Positions 1 to 8,428 of a stretch of DNA of 64,000 nucleotides are shown one piece after another (position 1 is the first letter of the stretch; each line of letters opens with the position of its first letter). The notes below the pieces were generated by a model, which was not told the DNA's origin, made no database searches, and saw only the letters and a list, made by a program, of their open reading frames with translations. The stretch is taken from assembly GCA_023473665.1 (NCBI GenBank), contig JAMCYM010000002.1, positions 62,001 to 126,000 of the forward strand, given 5' to 3'. The translations under genes were made by a program, and so were the position numbers. The stretch comes from Candidatus Marsarchaeota archaeon. GTDB taxonomy: Archaea; Micrarchaeota; Micrarchaeia; Micrarchaeales; Micrarchaeaceae.

Positions 1-59
1 ATCACGGTTTACAGTTCCAGCCACGCTGCTGATGAATTAGTGCGCATGCGCGCCCTGCG

Positions 60-1358
60 CTAGGCTTTCGCTGCGCCTATGAACTCCTTGCCCATGTAGG
101 GCACGAGCGCCTTCGGCACGGTTATCGTGCCGTCGCCGTTGGCGTAGGTCTCTGCAATCACCGCAAGCGCACGCTCTATCGATATCGCGGTGGCATTCAA
201 GGTGTGCACGTATTTGCGTTCTCCCTTGTCGTCGTATTTTATGTCAAGCCTCATGCTTTGCCAGTCCGTGCAGTCCGATGCGGATGTTACCTCCCTGTAA
301 TTCTGCTGGCTCGGGAACCATCCTTCAAGGTCGATCTTCTTGGCCGCCACTATCCCTATATCGCCCGTGCACATCTCGATGACCCTGTATGGTATGCCAA
401 GCTTCTGGAAAAGTTCCTCCTCGTTCGCTACGAGCTCATCGTAGAGCTTCCATGAATCTTCCTGCCTGCAGAATATGAACTGCTCCACCTTGTCGAACTG
501 GTGCACTCTGAATATCCCTTTCGTGTCCTTCCCGTGCGATCCTGCTTCGCGCCTGAAGCAGGGGCTTACCCCAACATACCTGAACGGCAGATCCTTAGCC
601 TGCAGCAGTTCTCCGGCATGCATCGCCGCCATGGGGTGCTCAGACGTGGCTATCAGGAACAGCTCCTCGTCGTTTTCGGTATCCGAGCCGGCCTCTTTAG
701 GCCTTCCACCTACATACAGCGCGTCCTCGAAGTCGCCAAGGCCTGTCACTCCCTTGTAGTACTCCCTTTTCATTAGGTAAGGCGTCTGGACCGGAATATA
801 GCCTTTTTTAGCCAATTCATCAAGCGCGAACCTTTCAAGCGCTTTTGCCATGAACACAAGGTCGCCTTTCAAATAATAGAACCTGGCGCCTGCAACCTTT
901 GCGGCACGCTCTATATCGACAAGACCGTTTTTCTCCAAGAGCTCTGCGTGCCCTTGCGACATGCCGCCTTTCGGCTTGCCCCACTTCCTGATTTCCACAT
1001 TCTCGGTCTCATCCTTGCCGTATTTTACCGACTCGTGCAGCACATTCGGCATGTTCCAAAGCAAGTCATCTATCCGCTCCTTGAGTGCAGGCAGCGCGCT
1101 CTCTATCGTGCCTATGGAGTTCTTTGTCTCTGCCAGATCCTTTATCATGGCCGATGCGTCCTTACTATCTTTCTTGAGCTTTGCTATATCCAAGCCTGCC
1201 CTGTTCCTCTTCGCCTGCAGCTCTTGGAGCTTTGTATTCTGCGCCCTCCATTCGACGTCTAGCTTCAGCAGCTCCTCTAGCGGGTAGTCGCTCTTCCTCT
1301 TCTGGAGCGAGGCCCTTATCTCGTCAATATGCTCTCTGACATATCTTGTCGTTATCAT
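60..1358 (-). CDS. serS: Seryl-tRNA synthetase
   Basis: This cytoplasmic class II aminoacyl-tRNA synthetase charges tRNA-Ser with serine. The 432-residue length fits the common (bacterial and most archaeal) SerRS form, not the rare methanogen type. Residues 1-110 form the charged, coiled-coil tRNA-binding arm. The catalytic core shows a class II motif 2 (FRREAGSHGKDTKG) and a motif 3 region near the C-terminus (NATAISIERALAVIAE). The ATG at 1358 is the first start before the coiled-coil arm. The gene runs divergently from the methyltransferase at 1580, with about 220 bases of shared upstream DNA. Confidence 0.97.
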   Translation of the reverse strand: MITTRYVREHIDEIRASLQKRKSDYPLEELLKLDVEWRAQNTKLQELQAKRNRAGLDIAKLKKDSKDASAMIKDLAETKNSIGTIESALPALKERIDDLLWNMPNVLHESVKYGKDETENVEIRKWGKPKGGMSQGHAELLEKNGLVDIERAAKVAGARFYYLKGDLVFMAKALERFALDELAKKGYIPVQTPYLMKREYYKGVTGLGDFEDALYVGGRPKEAGSDTENDEELFLIATSEHPMAAMHAGELLQAKDLPFRYVGVSPCFRREAGSHGKDTKGIFRVHQFDKVEQFIFCRQEDSWKLYDELVANEEELFQKLGIPYRVIEMCTGDIGIVAAKKIDLEGWFPSQQNYREVTSASDCTDWQSMRLDIKYDDKGERKYVHTLNATAISIERALAVIAETYANGDGTITVPKALVPYMGKEFIGAAKA

Positions 1359-1579
1359 GGTTCCACGTTACCATAAAAGTTCAAAATTAAAACCCTTGCC
1401 TTTGCATGGCGCACGCTGCGTCATATGCAGACCTGGAAAAGCAGCCGCTACCTTGGTTCGCGCGTAGTGCGCACAGAATTCGCAGAAAGTGATTGGTACA
1501 CATCACTCACATCCATACTACGCTAGGCATGGTATTTAAGGCTTGCGTTCATTCAAGATAACACGGCGTGGGTGCTTGC

Positions 1580-2140
1580 ATGATATACGACAGCCTGGTC
1601 ATAAACGACTGCACGGACGTGTACAAGCCCAGGGAAGACACCGTCCTTATGGCAAAGGCCGTTGAGGAGCATGCCTTCGGCCAGGTCCTCGACCTAGGCA
1701 CAGGCACTGGCGCGCTCGGAATAGTCGCAGCGAAGAAGGGCTGCAGCGTGACGTTTGCAGACATAAGTGCATCAGCGGTCGAATGCGCAAAATCGAATGC
1801 TGAACTGAACGGCGTTTCGGGCAAATTTGTCGTCAGCGACCTTTTCGATAGCATACGCGGCAGGTTCGACACGATAATATTCAATCCGCCATATCTGCCT
1901 TCAGAAACTACACCAAACGACCCGAAGCTGGTGCCTCTCGAGGGCGGAAGCCGAGGTCGGGAGGTGATAGACCGGTTCCTGGAAGAATACAAGCAGCATG
2001 TAGAGCCTAAGCACAAGGTCTTGCTGCTTGAGAGCTCTATGAACGGATACGAGGGCGACATAGCCCGCCTTGGCGCGAAGATAATAGGCAAGACCCATTA
2101 CTTCTTCGAGGACCTTGTAGTGCTCCTGCTTGAGCAGTAA
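1580..2140 (+). CDS. HemK/PrmC-family N5-glutamine methyltransferase (archaeal HemK2/Mtq2 type)
   Basis: This is a Rossmann-fold SAM-dependent methyltransferase of the short archaeal/eukaryotic HemK2 (Mtq2) class. Enzymes of that class methylate the glutamine of the GGQ motif in the peptide release factor. The SAM-binding motif I is LDLGTGTGALG, and the catalytic NPPY tetrapeptide lies in IIFNPPYLP. The N-terminal YKPREDT stretch is typical of the family. A GTG at 1568 is in frame, but GGGTG lies five bases before the ATG at 1580, so that start is preferred (186 aa). The family is clear; the exact substrate is inferred. Confidence 0.9.
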   Translation: MIYDSLVINDCTDVYKPREDTVLMAKAVEEHAFGQVLDLGTGTGALGIVAAKKGCSVTFADISASAVECAKSNAELNGVSGKFVVSDLFDSIRGRFDTIIFNPPYLPSETTPNDPKLVPLEGGSRGREVIDRFLEEYKQHVEPKHKVLLLESSMNGYEGDIARLGAKIIGKTHYFFEDLVVLLLEQ

Positions 2141-2184
2141 CCGACCGTAAAGCTTAATACCTGTTTACGCAACTATACCTGCAT

Positions 2185-2269
2185 GCAGGGGTAGCAAAGC
2201 ATGGCCAAATGCGGCGGGTTTAGGGCCCGTTCCCGTAGGGGTTCGAGAGTTCAAATCTCTCCCCCTGCA
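2185..2269 (+). tRNA. tRNA-Leu (anticodon UAG)
   Basis: The sequence folds as a class II tRNA. A seven-base acceptor stem pairs GCAGGGG with CCCCTGC, the anticodon loop is TTTAGGG with anticodon TAG, the variable arm is long, and the T arm is GAGAG-TTCAAAT-CTCTC. The discriminator is A, CCA is not encoded and no intron is seen. It shares most of its arms with the tRNA-Leu(CAG) gene near 26.3 kb. Confidence 0.96.
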
Positions 2270-2286
2270 TTCATGCGCATGGCGCT

Positions 2287-3090
2287 CTACGCATGAAGGC
2301 TCCCACTCCCTGACTTCTTTACCATGAAAGAGCCGCTCGGCAACTGCTGCATTACAGCATCTATATTGTTGAAGTCCAAAGCAGCCGCAATGCTTTTCGC
2401 TGCATCTGACTTCTTCTCGCTGCCTTGCTCTACCGTTACGTATGTGCCAGGCTTCTCATTTCCATTCATGGCCTCGAATGTCTTGGCCGGCACGGCATTG
2501 AGCCTGCCATCCTTTACGAACAGGCATAGAGCCAGCCTCACGCCCCGGTACCATTCCCTCTCTCCTCTGAGCGAGAAGCTGCCTGTCCCTAGCGCGCCTT
2601 TGTTGGTGAGCTTGCCCACCTGGTCGCGCTTCATGGCATAGACGTCTATCGTGCCAAGGCCCTTCTCCCATGCGCTGGAATAGCAGGCGGCGAACTGCGC
2701 GGCCTCTTCCCTGACCGCTGTTGGCGCGCCGGTTCCGTTCTTCAGCACCACGACAGAGGCGCCGAATATGTCCGAATGGAAGAAAAGATCGTTGTCATCG
2801 AAATGCTTGGAGTTTATAGCTTCGTTCTGCCTTGCATCGCGGCCCCCTATGGCGAGCATACCGTTGCTGGCAAGGAACCAGTGGAACTTCTCGTACCATT
2901 CCTTCGCAGTCACTGTAGTTATGCTCCTCTTTTTAACTTTCTGCGCAGCTCCGGCTTCCTCAAATCTCTTCTCCAGCTCCGCCATGGCTTTCTCCGCGCC
3001 TGCCCTCTTGCGCTCGAGCTTCTTGGCTTTCTCGTAGTAGGCATTGGCGTTGTCCTGCGCGCTCTTGGTGAAGTCTATGTCAACATCCAT
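2287..3090 (-). CDS. NFACT-R (DUF814) protein, short form lacking the NFACT-N domain
   Basis: This protein resembles the C-terminal half of RqcH/Tae2/NEMF. In full-length relatives that half recognises 60S/50S-nascent-chain-tRNA complexes during ribosome quality control. Residues 1-70 are a charged coiled coil and residues 75-190 the NFACT-R fold, with the family-like run DLFFHSDIFGASVVVLKNG. The N-terminal NFACT-N and HhH domains of full-length RqcH (usually 550-670 residues in total) are absent, and no frame upstream could encode them because secE lies there. GGTGG five bases before the ATG at 3090 fixes the start. It lies 33 bases after secE and is probably co-transcribed with it. Confidence 0.8.
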   Translation of the reverse strand: MDVDIDFTKSAQDNANAYYEKAKKLERKRAGAEKAMAELEKRFEEAGAAQKVKKRSITTVTAKEWYEKFHWFLASNGMLAIGGRDARQNEAINSKHFDDNDLFFHSDIFGASVVVLKNGTGAPTAVREEAAQFAACYSSAWEKGLGTIDVYAMKRDQVGKLTNKGALGTGSFSLRGEREWYRGVRLALCLFVKDGRLNAVPAKTFEAMNGNEKPGTYVTVEQGSEKKSDAAKSIAAALDFNNIDAVMQQLPSGSFMVKKSGSGSLHA

Positions 3091-3123
3091 CCGCGCCACC
3101 AGCGCACGGCAATTGCTGCCGCT

Positions 3124-3321
3124 TCATATCAGAGACAAGGTGCCGGTAACAATCAGCGAGACAACTATGGCGAATACAAGGCCCAGCACCCCGATAAGCA
3201 GTATGCCAAATATTATTATCTTCGCGCTCTTGTTGAACTCCACCTGTGAGGGCTTGTAGCTTATGTTTATTATGTGCCTCGAGTTCTGTATGAAGCTCCT
3301 GAGCGATGCCTTTGTGAACAT
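3124..3321 (-). CDS. secE: Preprotein translocase subunit SecE (Sec61-gamma)
   Basis: This 65-residue protein fits the small SecE/Sec61-gamma subunit, which clamps SecY in the membrane. It begins MFTKASLRSFIQNSRHI and has an amphipathic helix with the family-like segment YKPSQVEF. A single C-terminal transmembrane helix follows (about residues 34-64, containing IIFGILLIGVLGLVFA). The ATG at 3321 follows GGGGAT, and a TATA-like box (GCTATTTAAGC) lies near 3370. The frame stays open further upstream, but that part is antisense to thiI and has no family similarity. SecD, SecF and SecG are also encoded in this window. Confidence 0.9.
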   Translation of the reverse strand: MFTKASLRSFIQNSRHIINISYKPSQVEFNKSAKIIIFGILLIGVLGLVFAIVVSLIVTGTLSLI

Positions 3322-3427
3322 TAAATCCCCATGTATGCATTGTCCGGTAATTGATTGTCGCAGGTGCTTAAATAGCTTGCGCCAGGCCAGATATGGGTTT
3401 TTAGCTGTGTAAAGCCATTGACGAACC

Positions 3428-4567
3428 ATGTACAAGTATGAGCATGCAGTTGTGCATTTCGGCGAGCTCTGGCTGAAGGGGAGGAACCGTGAAGCCTTCA
3501 TACGGTGCCTAGTATCGAATATTCGCACGTCGCTCGATGGGACAGGCGCAAGCATAGAGAGGATGCGCGACAGGCTGATGGTGAACGTTGCTGAACCGGC
3601 AGGCATGGATGAGGTGCTGTCCAGGCTGGGCCACGTGTTCGGGATATCGTGGTACGCGCCTGTTGCCATTGCACGCAGGAATGCCGATGATGCCATTGCC
3701 ATGGCAGCGCGCCTAGTAGACAAAGGAGCTAAGATCAGGCTTGAGGCGCACAGGTCCGACAAGAGCGTTCCATTCACGTCCAAGGATCTTGTCGGCGAAT
3801 TCCTGCGCCGCAAAAACGAGCTTCAATTCACGCTCGACAAGGATGCCAAAGATACGCTCTTCATAGAGGTCACGCGCGAAGGCATGCTGATGCACACCCA
3901 ACATATCGCAGGCCTGGGCGGGCTGCCAGTAAGAGTATCGGGCAAGGCTGTTGTGCTGATGTCAGGGGGCATAGATTCGCCGGTCGCGGCCTTCTACGCA
4001 ATGCGCCGCGGCCTCGAGCCCATATACCTGCACTTCCATGCGTTCCAAAGCAATGACGATGTGAAGGGCACGAAGATACCGTTGATACTAGATATTTTGG
4101 AGCGCTACGGCCCTGCCAGGACCTACTATGCGCCTGCGCATGTCTTCCAGAGCATAGCAATGAAGCTGCCCCAGAAGTTCGAGCTCGTCCTGTTCAAGAA
4201 ATTCATGCTGGCTGTTGCGGAGCGCGTGGCGCTAAAGGAGCATGCGGTCGCCATAGTGACCGGAGAGAGCCTTGGCCAGGTGGCTTCGCAGACGGTCAAG
4301 AATCTCACTGCGTCAGAGCGCAGCACCAAGATGTTCATAATGCGGCCGCTGATAGGGATGGACAAGTCCGAGATAATAGGTGTTGCAAAGCGCATCGGCA
4401 CGTTCGAGCTATCGGTGCAGAAATACCGCGACGTCTGCTCCATACGCGCCAAGAACCCTGCAACTGGCGCATCAGCAGAGGCAATCGGCAGGCTCTACAA
4501 AGACTCAGGCATGACCAGCGCAGTCAGCCAAACCCTAAAAAGGATGGGTGGCGCAGTCAGGGCATAA
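3428..4567 (+). CDS. thiI: tRNA 4-thiouridine synthase ThiI
   Basis: ThiI activates and thiolates U8 of tRNA and, in some organisms, supplies sulfur for the thiamine thiazole. The 379-residue protein has an N-terminal ferredoxin-like region, a THUMP RNA-binding domain (about residues 60-165) and a PP-loop ATP-pyrophosphatase domain with the signature SGGIDSP at about residue 178. There is no C-terminal rhodanese domain, as in other archaeal ThiI proteins. A Cys lies in the C-terminal part (DVCSIRAKNP), the region where archaeal ThiI carries a catalytic cysteine; that role is inferred. It is divergent from secE. Confidence 0.95.
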   Translation: MYKYEHAVVHFGELWLKGRNREAFIRCLVSNIRTSLDGTGASIERMRDRLMVNVAEPAGMDEVLSRLGHVFGISWYAPVAIARRNADDAIAMAARLVDKGAKIRLEAHRSDKSVPFTSKDLVGEFLRRKNELQFTLDKDAKDTLFIEVTREGMLMHTQHIAGLGGLPVRVSGKAVVLMSGGIDSPVAAFYAMRRGLEPIYLHFHAFQSNDDVKGTKIPLILDILERYGPARTYYAPAHVFQSIAMKLPQKFELVLFKKFMLAVAERVALKEHAVAIVTGESLGQVASQTVKNLTASERSTKMFIMRPLIGMDKSEIIGVAKRIGTFELSVQKYRDVCSIRAKNPATGASAEAIGRLYKDSGMTSAVSQTLKRMGGAVRA

Positions 4568-4628
4568 ACCCCAAACTTATCTATTTAAAGCTTGTCATTC
4601 AATATTGTGCAGTGCATAAGGTGTGATA

Positions 4629-4904
4629 ATGGCAGAGAGAAAAATGGTAGTTACATTAGACCCGAGTATGCAGTACTCGAGACAGCTGCATCATGCAGAG
4701 AAACACTCAGGCTGGCACATCTTTAGGGCCCTATACTGGGGCATATACCTATTCTTCATCGGGTCAATCCTGTACGTCTATGTGCCTCTCAGGATTAGCG
4801 TCGCGCAATTCTTCGGCATGTCCCTGCTGGTCTTCTCAATTTTCTTCATAGTGTACGGCTTCGTTACGGCGCTTCACCTGAAGCTGATGAAGAGGTACGC
4901 ATAA
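4629..4904 (+). CDS. Small two-helix membrane protein, unknown function
   Basis: I do not recognise this 91-residue protein. A basic, His-containing N-terminus (about 35 residues) precedes two hydrophobic helices at about residues 37-57 and 61-82, ending in a short basic tail (LKLMKRYA). A GTG at 4623 is in frame, but GGTG lies before the ATG at 4629. The topology suggests a cytoplasmic N-terminus with a helical hairpin. It sits between thiI and secF, reading the same way as both, with its own upstream gap containing TATTTAAAG-like sequence near 4582. Confidence 0.75.
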   Translation: MAERKMVVTLDPSMQYSRQLHHAEKHSGWHIFRALYWGIYLFFIGSILYVYVPLRISVAQFFGMSLLVFSIFFIVYGFVTALHLKLMKRYA

Positions 4905-4991
4905 GCGTACTCTTTTCCTTTTCTTTTTTCTTTAATTTCCGCTCTATCAATGGCTTTTATATCTATCCTGGAAAATAACAACAGAGGGCAG

Positions 4992-5005
4992 AGACCTGCA
5001 GGTCT
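4992..5005. promoter_or_regulatory. 14-bp perfect palindrome in the secF leader
   Basis: AGACCTGCAGGTCT is a perfect palindrome. It lies between the TATA-like sequence CTTTTATATC (about 4951-4960) and the secF start at 5033. Its right half extends to CAGGTCTGC, the same nine bases that form one arm of the hairpin upstream of the Fic gene at 20276-20298. It could be a protein-binding site or a leader hairpin; the sequence alone does not decide. Confidence 0.4.
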
Positions 5006-5032
5006 GCTTTGCCCGCATTACAGACTGATCCC

Positions 5033-6190
5033 ATGCGAAATATCTACGAAGCCAAGCACTACAAGCTCTTCATACTGATACCGCTGTCGTTGCTTCTCAT
5101 CAGCCTGTATTTCATACCGAAGATACAGCTCGATTCATCGCTTGCCGGGGGCGTGAGCATAAGCTTCAGCACCTCAAACGCAGTCAGCGTGCAGAACCTT
5201 ACCAGGGAACTCTCGGCGCATATACCTAACACGCAGGTCTCGAAATCATCGCTCAACGGGGTTACCAGCCTGCTCGTGACGTTCCCTGCAAACTCGAGCT
5301 TGGCGGCCGGAAGCGCCTCGCTGCTTGATGTCTATGGCTGGTATTCGAACTACACTGTCGCATCAGTTGACGTGGCCTCCTTGCAGTCGCAGCTCTCCAC
5401 CCAGCCAGGCAACGCCACCGTAAAAGCGGCTCTTGGCGCTTGGCAGGCGAACCAGACAAAGGCGCTGTCAGCGATGGGTGCATCGCTAGGCGCCGAATTG
5501 TCCGACCTGCGCCCTGTCACGGGCAGCAACTACAGCCCGTCATACAACTCCAGCAGCGCGGCATCTATGCAGTCTGCCGCGCAAGCAGCCTACTCGAATG
5601 CATCTTCAATCTACAAGGCGCATCTGGTAAAGCTGCTGGGCTCTTACGTTACGCTGTCGAATTACTCGTATAACGACGTAACGCCCACACTCGGCAGCTA
5701 CTTCCTGGCGCAGATACGCAACATAATAATCGTCGCCTTCATTCTTGTGGCAATCGCTGTATTCTTCATATTCCGTACGCCAATCCCATCGCTGGCCGTA
5801 GTATTCGGTGCAGCAAACGACATAATCGTGGCGCTGGGCGCCATGGGCGCCTTCCACATACCGCTAGGCATAGCTTCGGTAGGCGGCATACTGATGCTCA
5901 TAGGCTTCTCTATCGATACCGACCTTCTCTCGTCCATAAGGATTCTCAAGAGGAGCGAAGGCACGCCGACCGAGCGCGCCATGTCTACGTTCAAGACTGG
6001 CATTACAATGACGAGCACTGCCATAATATCCTTCGCGACGCTGTTCGCCATCTCGTATTTCGCGTTCATAACTACGTACGTAGAGATATCAGGCGTAGTT
6101 CTATTCGGCCTGCTGGCCGACATATTCACCACGTGGTTTGGCAACACAGTAATGGTGGTATGGTATAAGAAGCGCAGGGATCGCGTATGA
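5033..6190 (+). CDS. secF: Protein-export membrane protein SecF
   Basis: SecF works with SecD as an RND-type accessory complex that aids late stages of Sec-dependent export across the membrane. There is one N-terminal transmembrane helix (LFILIPLSLLLISLYFI), an extracytoplasmic domain of about 200 residues rich in Ser, Asn and Ala, and a C-terminal bundle of about five helices. The ectodomain opens with the family-like LDSSLAGGVSISF. A TTG at 5009 is in frame, but the ATG at 5033 gives the usual SecF N-terminus. The TGA overlaps the secD start (ATGA), so the two are translationally coupled. Confidence 0.92.
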   Translation: MRNIYEAKHYKLFILIPLSLLLISLYFIPKIQLDSSLAGGVSISFSTSNAVSVQNLTRELSAHIPNTQVSKSSLNGVTSLLVTFPANSSLAAGSASLLDVYGWYSNYTVASVDVASLQSQLSTQPGNATVKAALGAWQANQTKALSAMGASLGAELSDLRPVTGSNYSPSYNSSSAASMQSAAQAAYSNASSIYKAHLVKLLGSYVTLSNYSYNDVTPTLGSYFLAQIRNIIIVAFILVAIAVFFIFRTPIPSLAVVFGAANDIIVALGAMGAFHIPLGIASVGGILMLIGFSIDTDLLSSIRILKRSEGTPTERAMSTFKTGITMTSTAIISFATLFAISYFAFITTYVEISGVVLFGLLADIFTTWFGNTVMVVWYKKRRDRV

Positions 6191-7767
6191 GCGCAATATC
6201 ATACTTCAAGGACATGCGCATACTGGCATTGGTAGCCATATTCGTGGCTCTGCTGGTTCTTGATCTCCATTACGGCCTGCACTTCGGGATAGAGTTCCTA
6301 GGCGGCACGCAGATACCCGTGACGTTGCAGCACAGCGTCAACTCCACGCAGATGTCGCAGCTCATATCGGATTTGGACCAGCGCGTCTCGACCTTCGGCC
6401 TCAAGCAAGTCACTGTTGAGGGCGTTGGCAACTCCGAGGTGTATGTCACAATCCCATCGGTATCGCCGAGCGAGATAAACCATACAATTTCGATAATAGA
6501 AAGCCAGGGAAGGTTCGAGGGCATAGTGGCAGGCAGGCAGGCTGTCAACGGCACTGACATACTGCCGGGCAGCATAGGACAGGTGCCTCCCATACTTGTC
6601 AACGGAACTGTCGAGTGGGAGGTAACTTTCTTCATAAAGGAGAGCGCAGTCAACGCCTTCGCAAAGGCGGTGTTCGGCCAGGCCAACCAGCCGTTGTATA
6701 TGTTTCTGGACAGGCCGGCCAACACCATACTGGTGGTGAACTCTTCAATACTTGGCAACGAGTCATTGGGGCTCTCGCAGAGCGCCGCGCTGAGCGCAAT
6801 AGAGGATGCGCTCGCATACAACGCAAGCCCAATACCTGTGCTGACTGTGTCCAACACGGCATCGAGCGAGAACGCGACTCTCGCGTACCTGTCGGCCAAC
6901 AGGCAGCGCTATAGCACTATATTTGCCAGCTCAAACCTCAACAGCGCCTTCCTCGCAAGGATAAAGGCATATAACTACACGGTCATGCTAGAAAGCGCGG
7001 CCAACATGACGCCGTCGTACTTCAACCCCACGATAAACCAGACCGTGGTAAGCTCATGGCCGCTAGTGGGGCTTCTGGAGGCGCCATCGCTAAGCCCGTC
7101 AGTGACGAACGGCACCGCCGGCGACAGCTACATAATATCCGGCTACGCTCCTGCCGGCCTATCAACCACACAGAAAGAATCGTATGCAACGAACCAGACC
7201 AAGACAATAGCGAGCATACTGAGCGGTGGTGCGCTTCCGGTCAGCGTGATAGTAGGCACTCCGACCAATGTCTCGCCCACGCTTGGCAAGAATTCCCTAA
7301 ACGTGAGCGCCATAGCGCTGATAAGCGCAGTGGTGCTCATATCCGTCTACATAACGGTTAGGTACAGGCGCATCTTCCTCGTTCTTCCAATACTAGCCAC
7401 CACGCTGATGGAGCTATTCATAATAGTTTCGATAATAGGCCTTGTCGGCACGATAGACCTGTCGGCGTTCGCTGGCATGATCGCAGTAGTGGGCACAGGC
7501 GTAGACGCGCAGATAATAATAACTGACGAGATGCTCAATCGCGGAGAGTCCGGCACATCGAAGACGGTGCTAGGCAAGGCCTTCTATATCGTCTGGGCGG
7601 ATGCGACCCTGCTTATAATAGCCATGCTGCCGCTGTTCTTCTCCACTTCGCTGGTAACTGTCATAGGCTTCTCGGAATCAACGATAATCGGAGCCCTTAT
7701 GGGCGTCCTGATAACAAGGCCCGCTTACGGCGCCATACTGGGAAGACACTTCAAAGAAGCTGAGTGA
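6187..7767 (+). CDS. secD: Protein-export membrane protein SecD
   Basis: SecD is the partner of SecF in the export complex. The 526-residue protein has an N-terminal transmembrane helix, the hallmark SecD motif GIEFLGGTQIPVTL just after it, a large extracytoplasmic region with many N-X-S/T sequons, and a C-terminal transmembrane bundle (about residues 370-520). The bundle includes the RND-like stretch IAVVGTGVDAQIIITDEML. The start overlaps the secF stop by four bases. The next gene, nmd3, begins one base after the stop, so secF-secD-nmd3 form one operon. Confidence 0.95.
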   Translation: MSAISYFKDMRILALVAIFVALLVLDLHYGLHFGIEFLGGTQIPVTLQHSVNSTQMSQLISDLDQRVSTFGLKQVTVEGVGNSEVYVTIPSVSPSEINHTISIIESQGRFEGIVAGRQAVNGTDILPGSIGQVPPILVNGTVEWEVTFFIKESAVNAFAKAVFGQANQPLYMFLDRPANTILVVNSSILGNESLGLSQSAALSAIEDALAYNASPIPVLTVSNTASSENATLAYLSANRQRYSTIFASSNLNSAFLARIKAYNYTVMLESAANMTPSYFNPTINQTVVSSWPLVGLLEAPSLSPSVTNGTAGDSYIISGYAPAGLSTTQKESYATNQTKTIASILSGGALPVSVIVGTPTNVSPTLGKNSLNVSAIALISAVVLISVYITVRYRRIFLVLPILATTLMELFIIVSIIGLVGTIDLSAFAGMIAVVGTGVDAQIIITDEMLNRGESGTSKTVLGKAFYIVWADATLLIIAMLPLFFSTSLVTVIGFSESTIIGALMGVLITRPAYGAILGRHFKEAE

Positions 7768-7768
7768 G

Positions 7769-8422
7769 ATGATAAAGTACTGTCCGACCTGCAACAGGTC
7801 GAGCAACGAGGCGCGCTTCATAGGCGAATTCTGCGAGTTCTGCGTAGCCGACAAGATAAGCGCATCAATACTAAGCAGCGCAGAGGTAGAGAAATGCAGG
7901 AGCTGCGGGCGCATACGCGCCCCTGAAGGATTTGTTGACATGGACGATGCAACGCTAGCCGCAGCGCTCATGAAGAGCATGCACTTGACGGACTGCAAGC
8001 TTGAGGTTAAGGGTGTTGACGAGAAGCGCCAATCCGCTACAGTGCGCATAACGTGCGGTGAAGGCGGAGATCGCGTGTCCTTCGACAAGACAATACACGT
8101 GAAGTTCCTTAGGACAATGTGTCAGTTGTGCTATAGGCGGAGCTCCGGCTACTATGAAGCACTTGTGCAACTGCGCGGGAGCCCGCGGAACGTCGAGACG
8201 ATAGCAGAGAGCATCACGAAATTTGTTGAGGCCCGAAATGGAGTAATAACGCGAACGGAGCGCGTTCCTCATGGCTACAACATGTACATTGTTGACAAGG
8301 AGCTGGCCAATGCGTACTTCATGATGCACAGGTCCCTTTCGCCGCACCGCTCTTACAAGCTGTTCGGCGTGAAGAAGGGCAAGCGCCTTTTCAGGAACAT
8401 ATATTCGCTGCACCTTGCCTGA
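7769..8422 (+). CDS. nmd3: NMD3-family zinc-ribbon protein
   Basis: This is the archaeal homologue of the N-terminal part of eukaryotic NMD3, the adaptor that binds the 60S subunit during maturation and export. In archaea a role in large-subunit assembly is inferred. The 217-residue protein has four CxxC pairs in the family order (CPTC, CEFC, CRSC, CQLC), which would bind two zinc ions. The C-terminal half is a small alpha/beta domain. It lacks the longer C-terminal region of the eukaryotic protein, as archaeal forms do. It ends seven bases from the convergent thrS stop. Confidence 0.88.
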   Translation: MIKYCPTCNRSSNEARFIGEFCEFCVADKISASILSSAEVEKCRSCGRIRAPEGFVDMDDATLAAALMKSMHLTDCKLEVKGVDEKRQSATVRITCGEGGDRVSFDKTIHVKFLRTMCQLCYRRSSGYYEALVQLRGSPRNVETIAESITKFVEARNGVITRTERVPHGYNMYIVDKELANAYFMMHRSLSPHRSYKLFGVKKGKRLFRNIYSLHLA

Positions 8423-8428
8423 CCCTGT

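Noticed and set aside
3322-3813. Upstream extension of the secE frame to 229 residues
   Set aside because: This part is antisense to thiI and has no family similarity. The SecE family start, a GGGGAT site and a TATA-like box support 3321.
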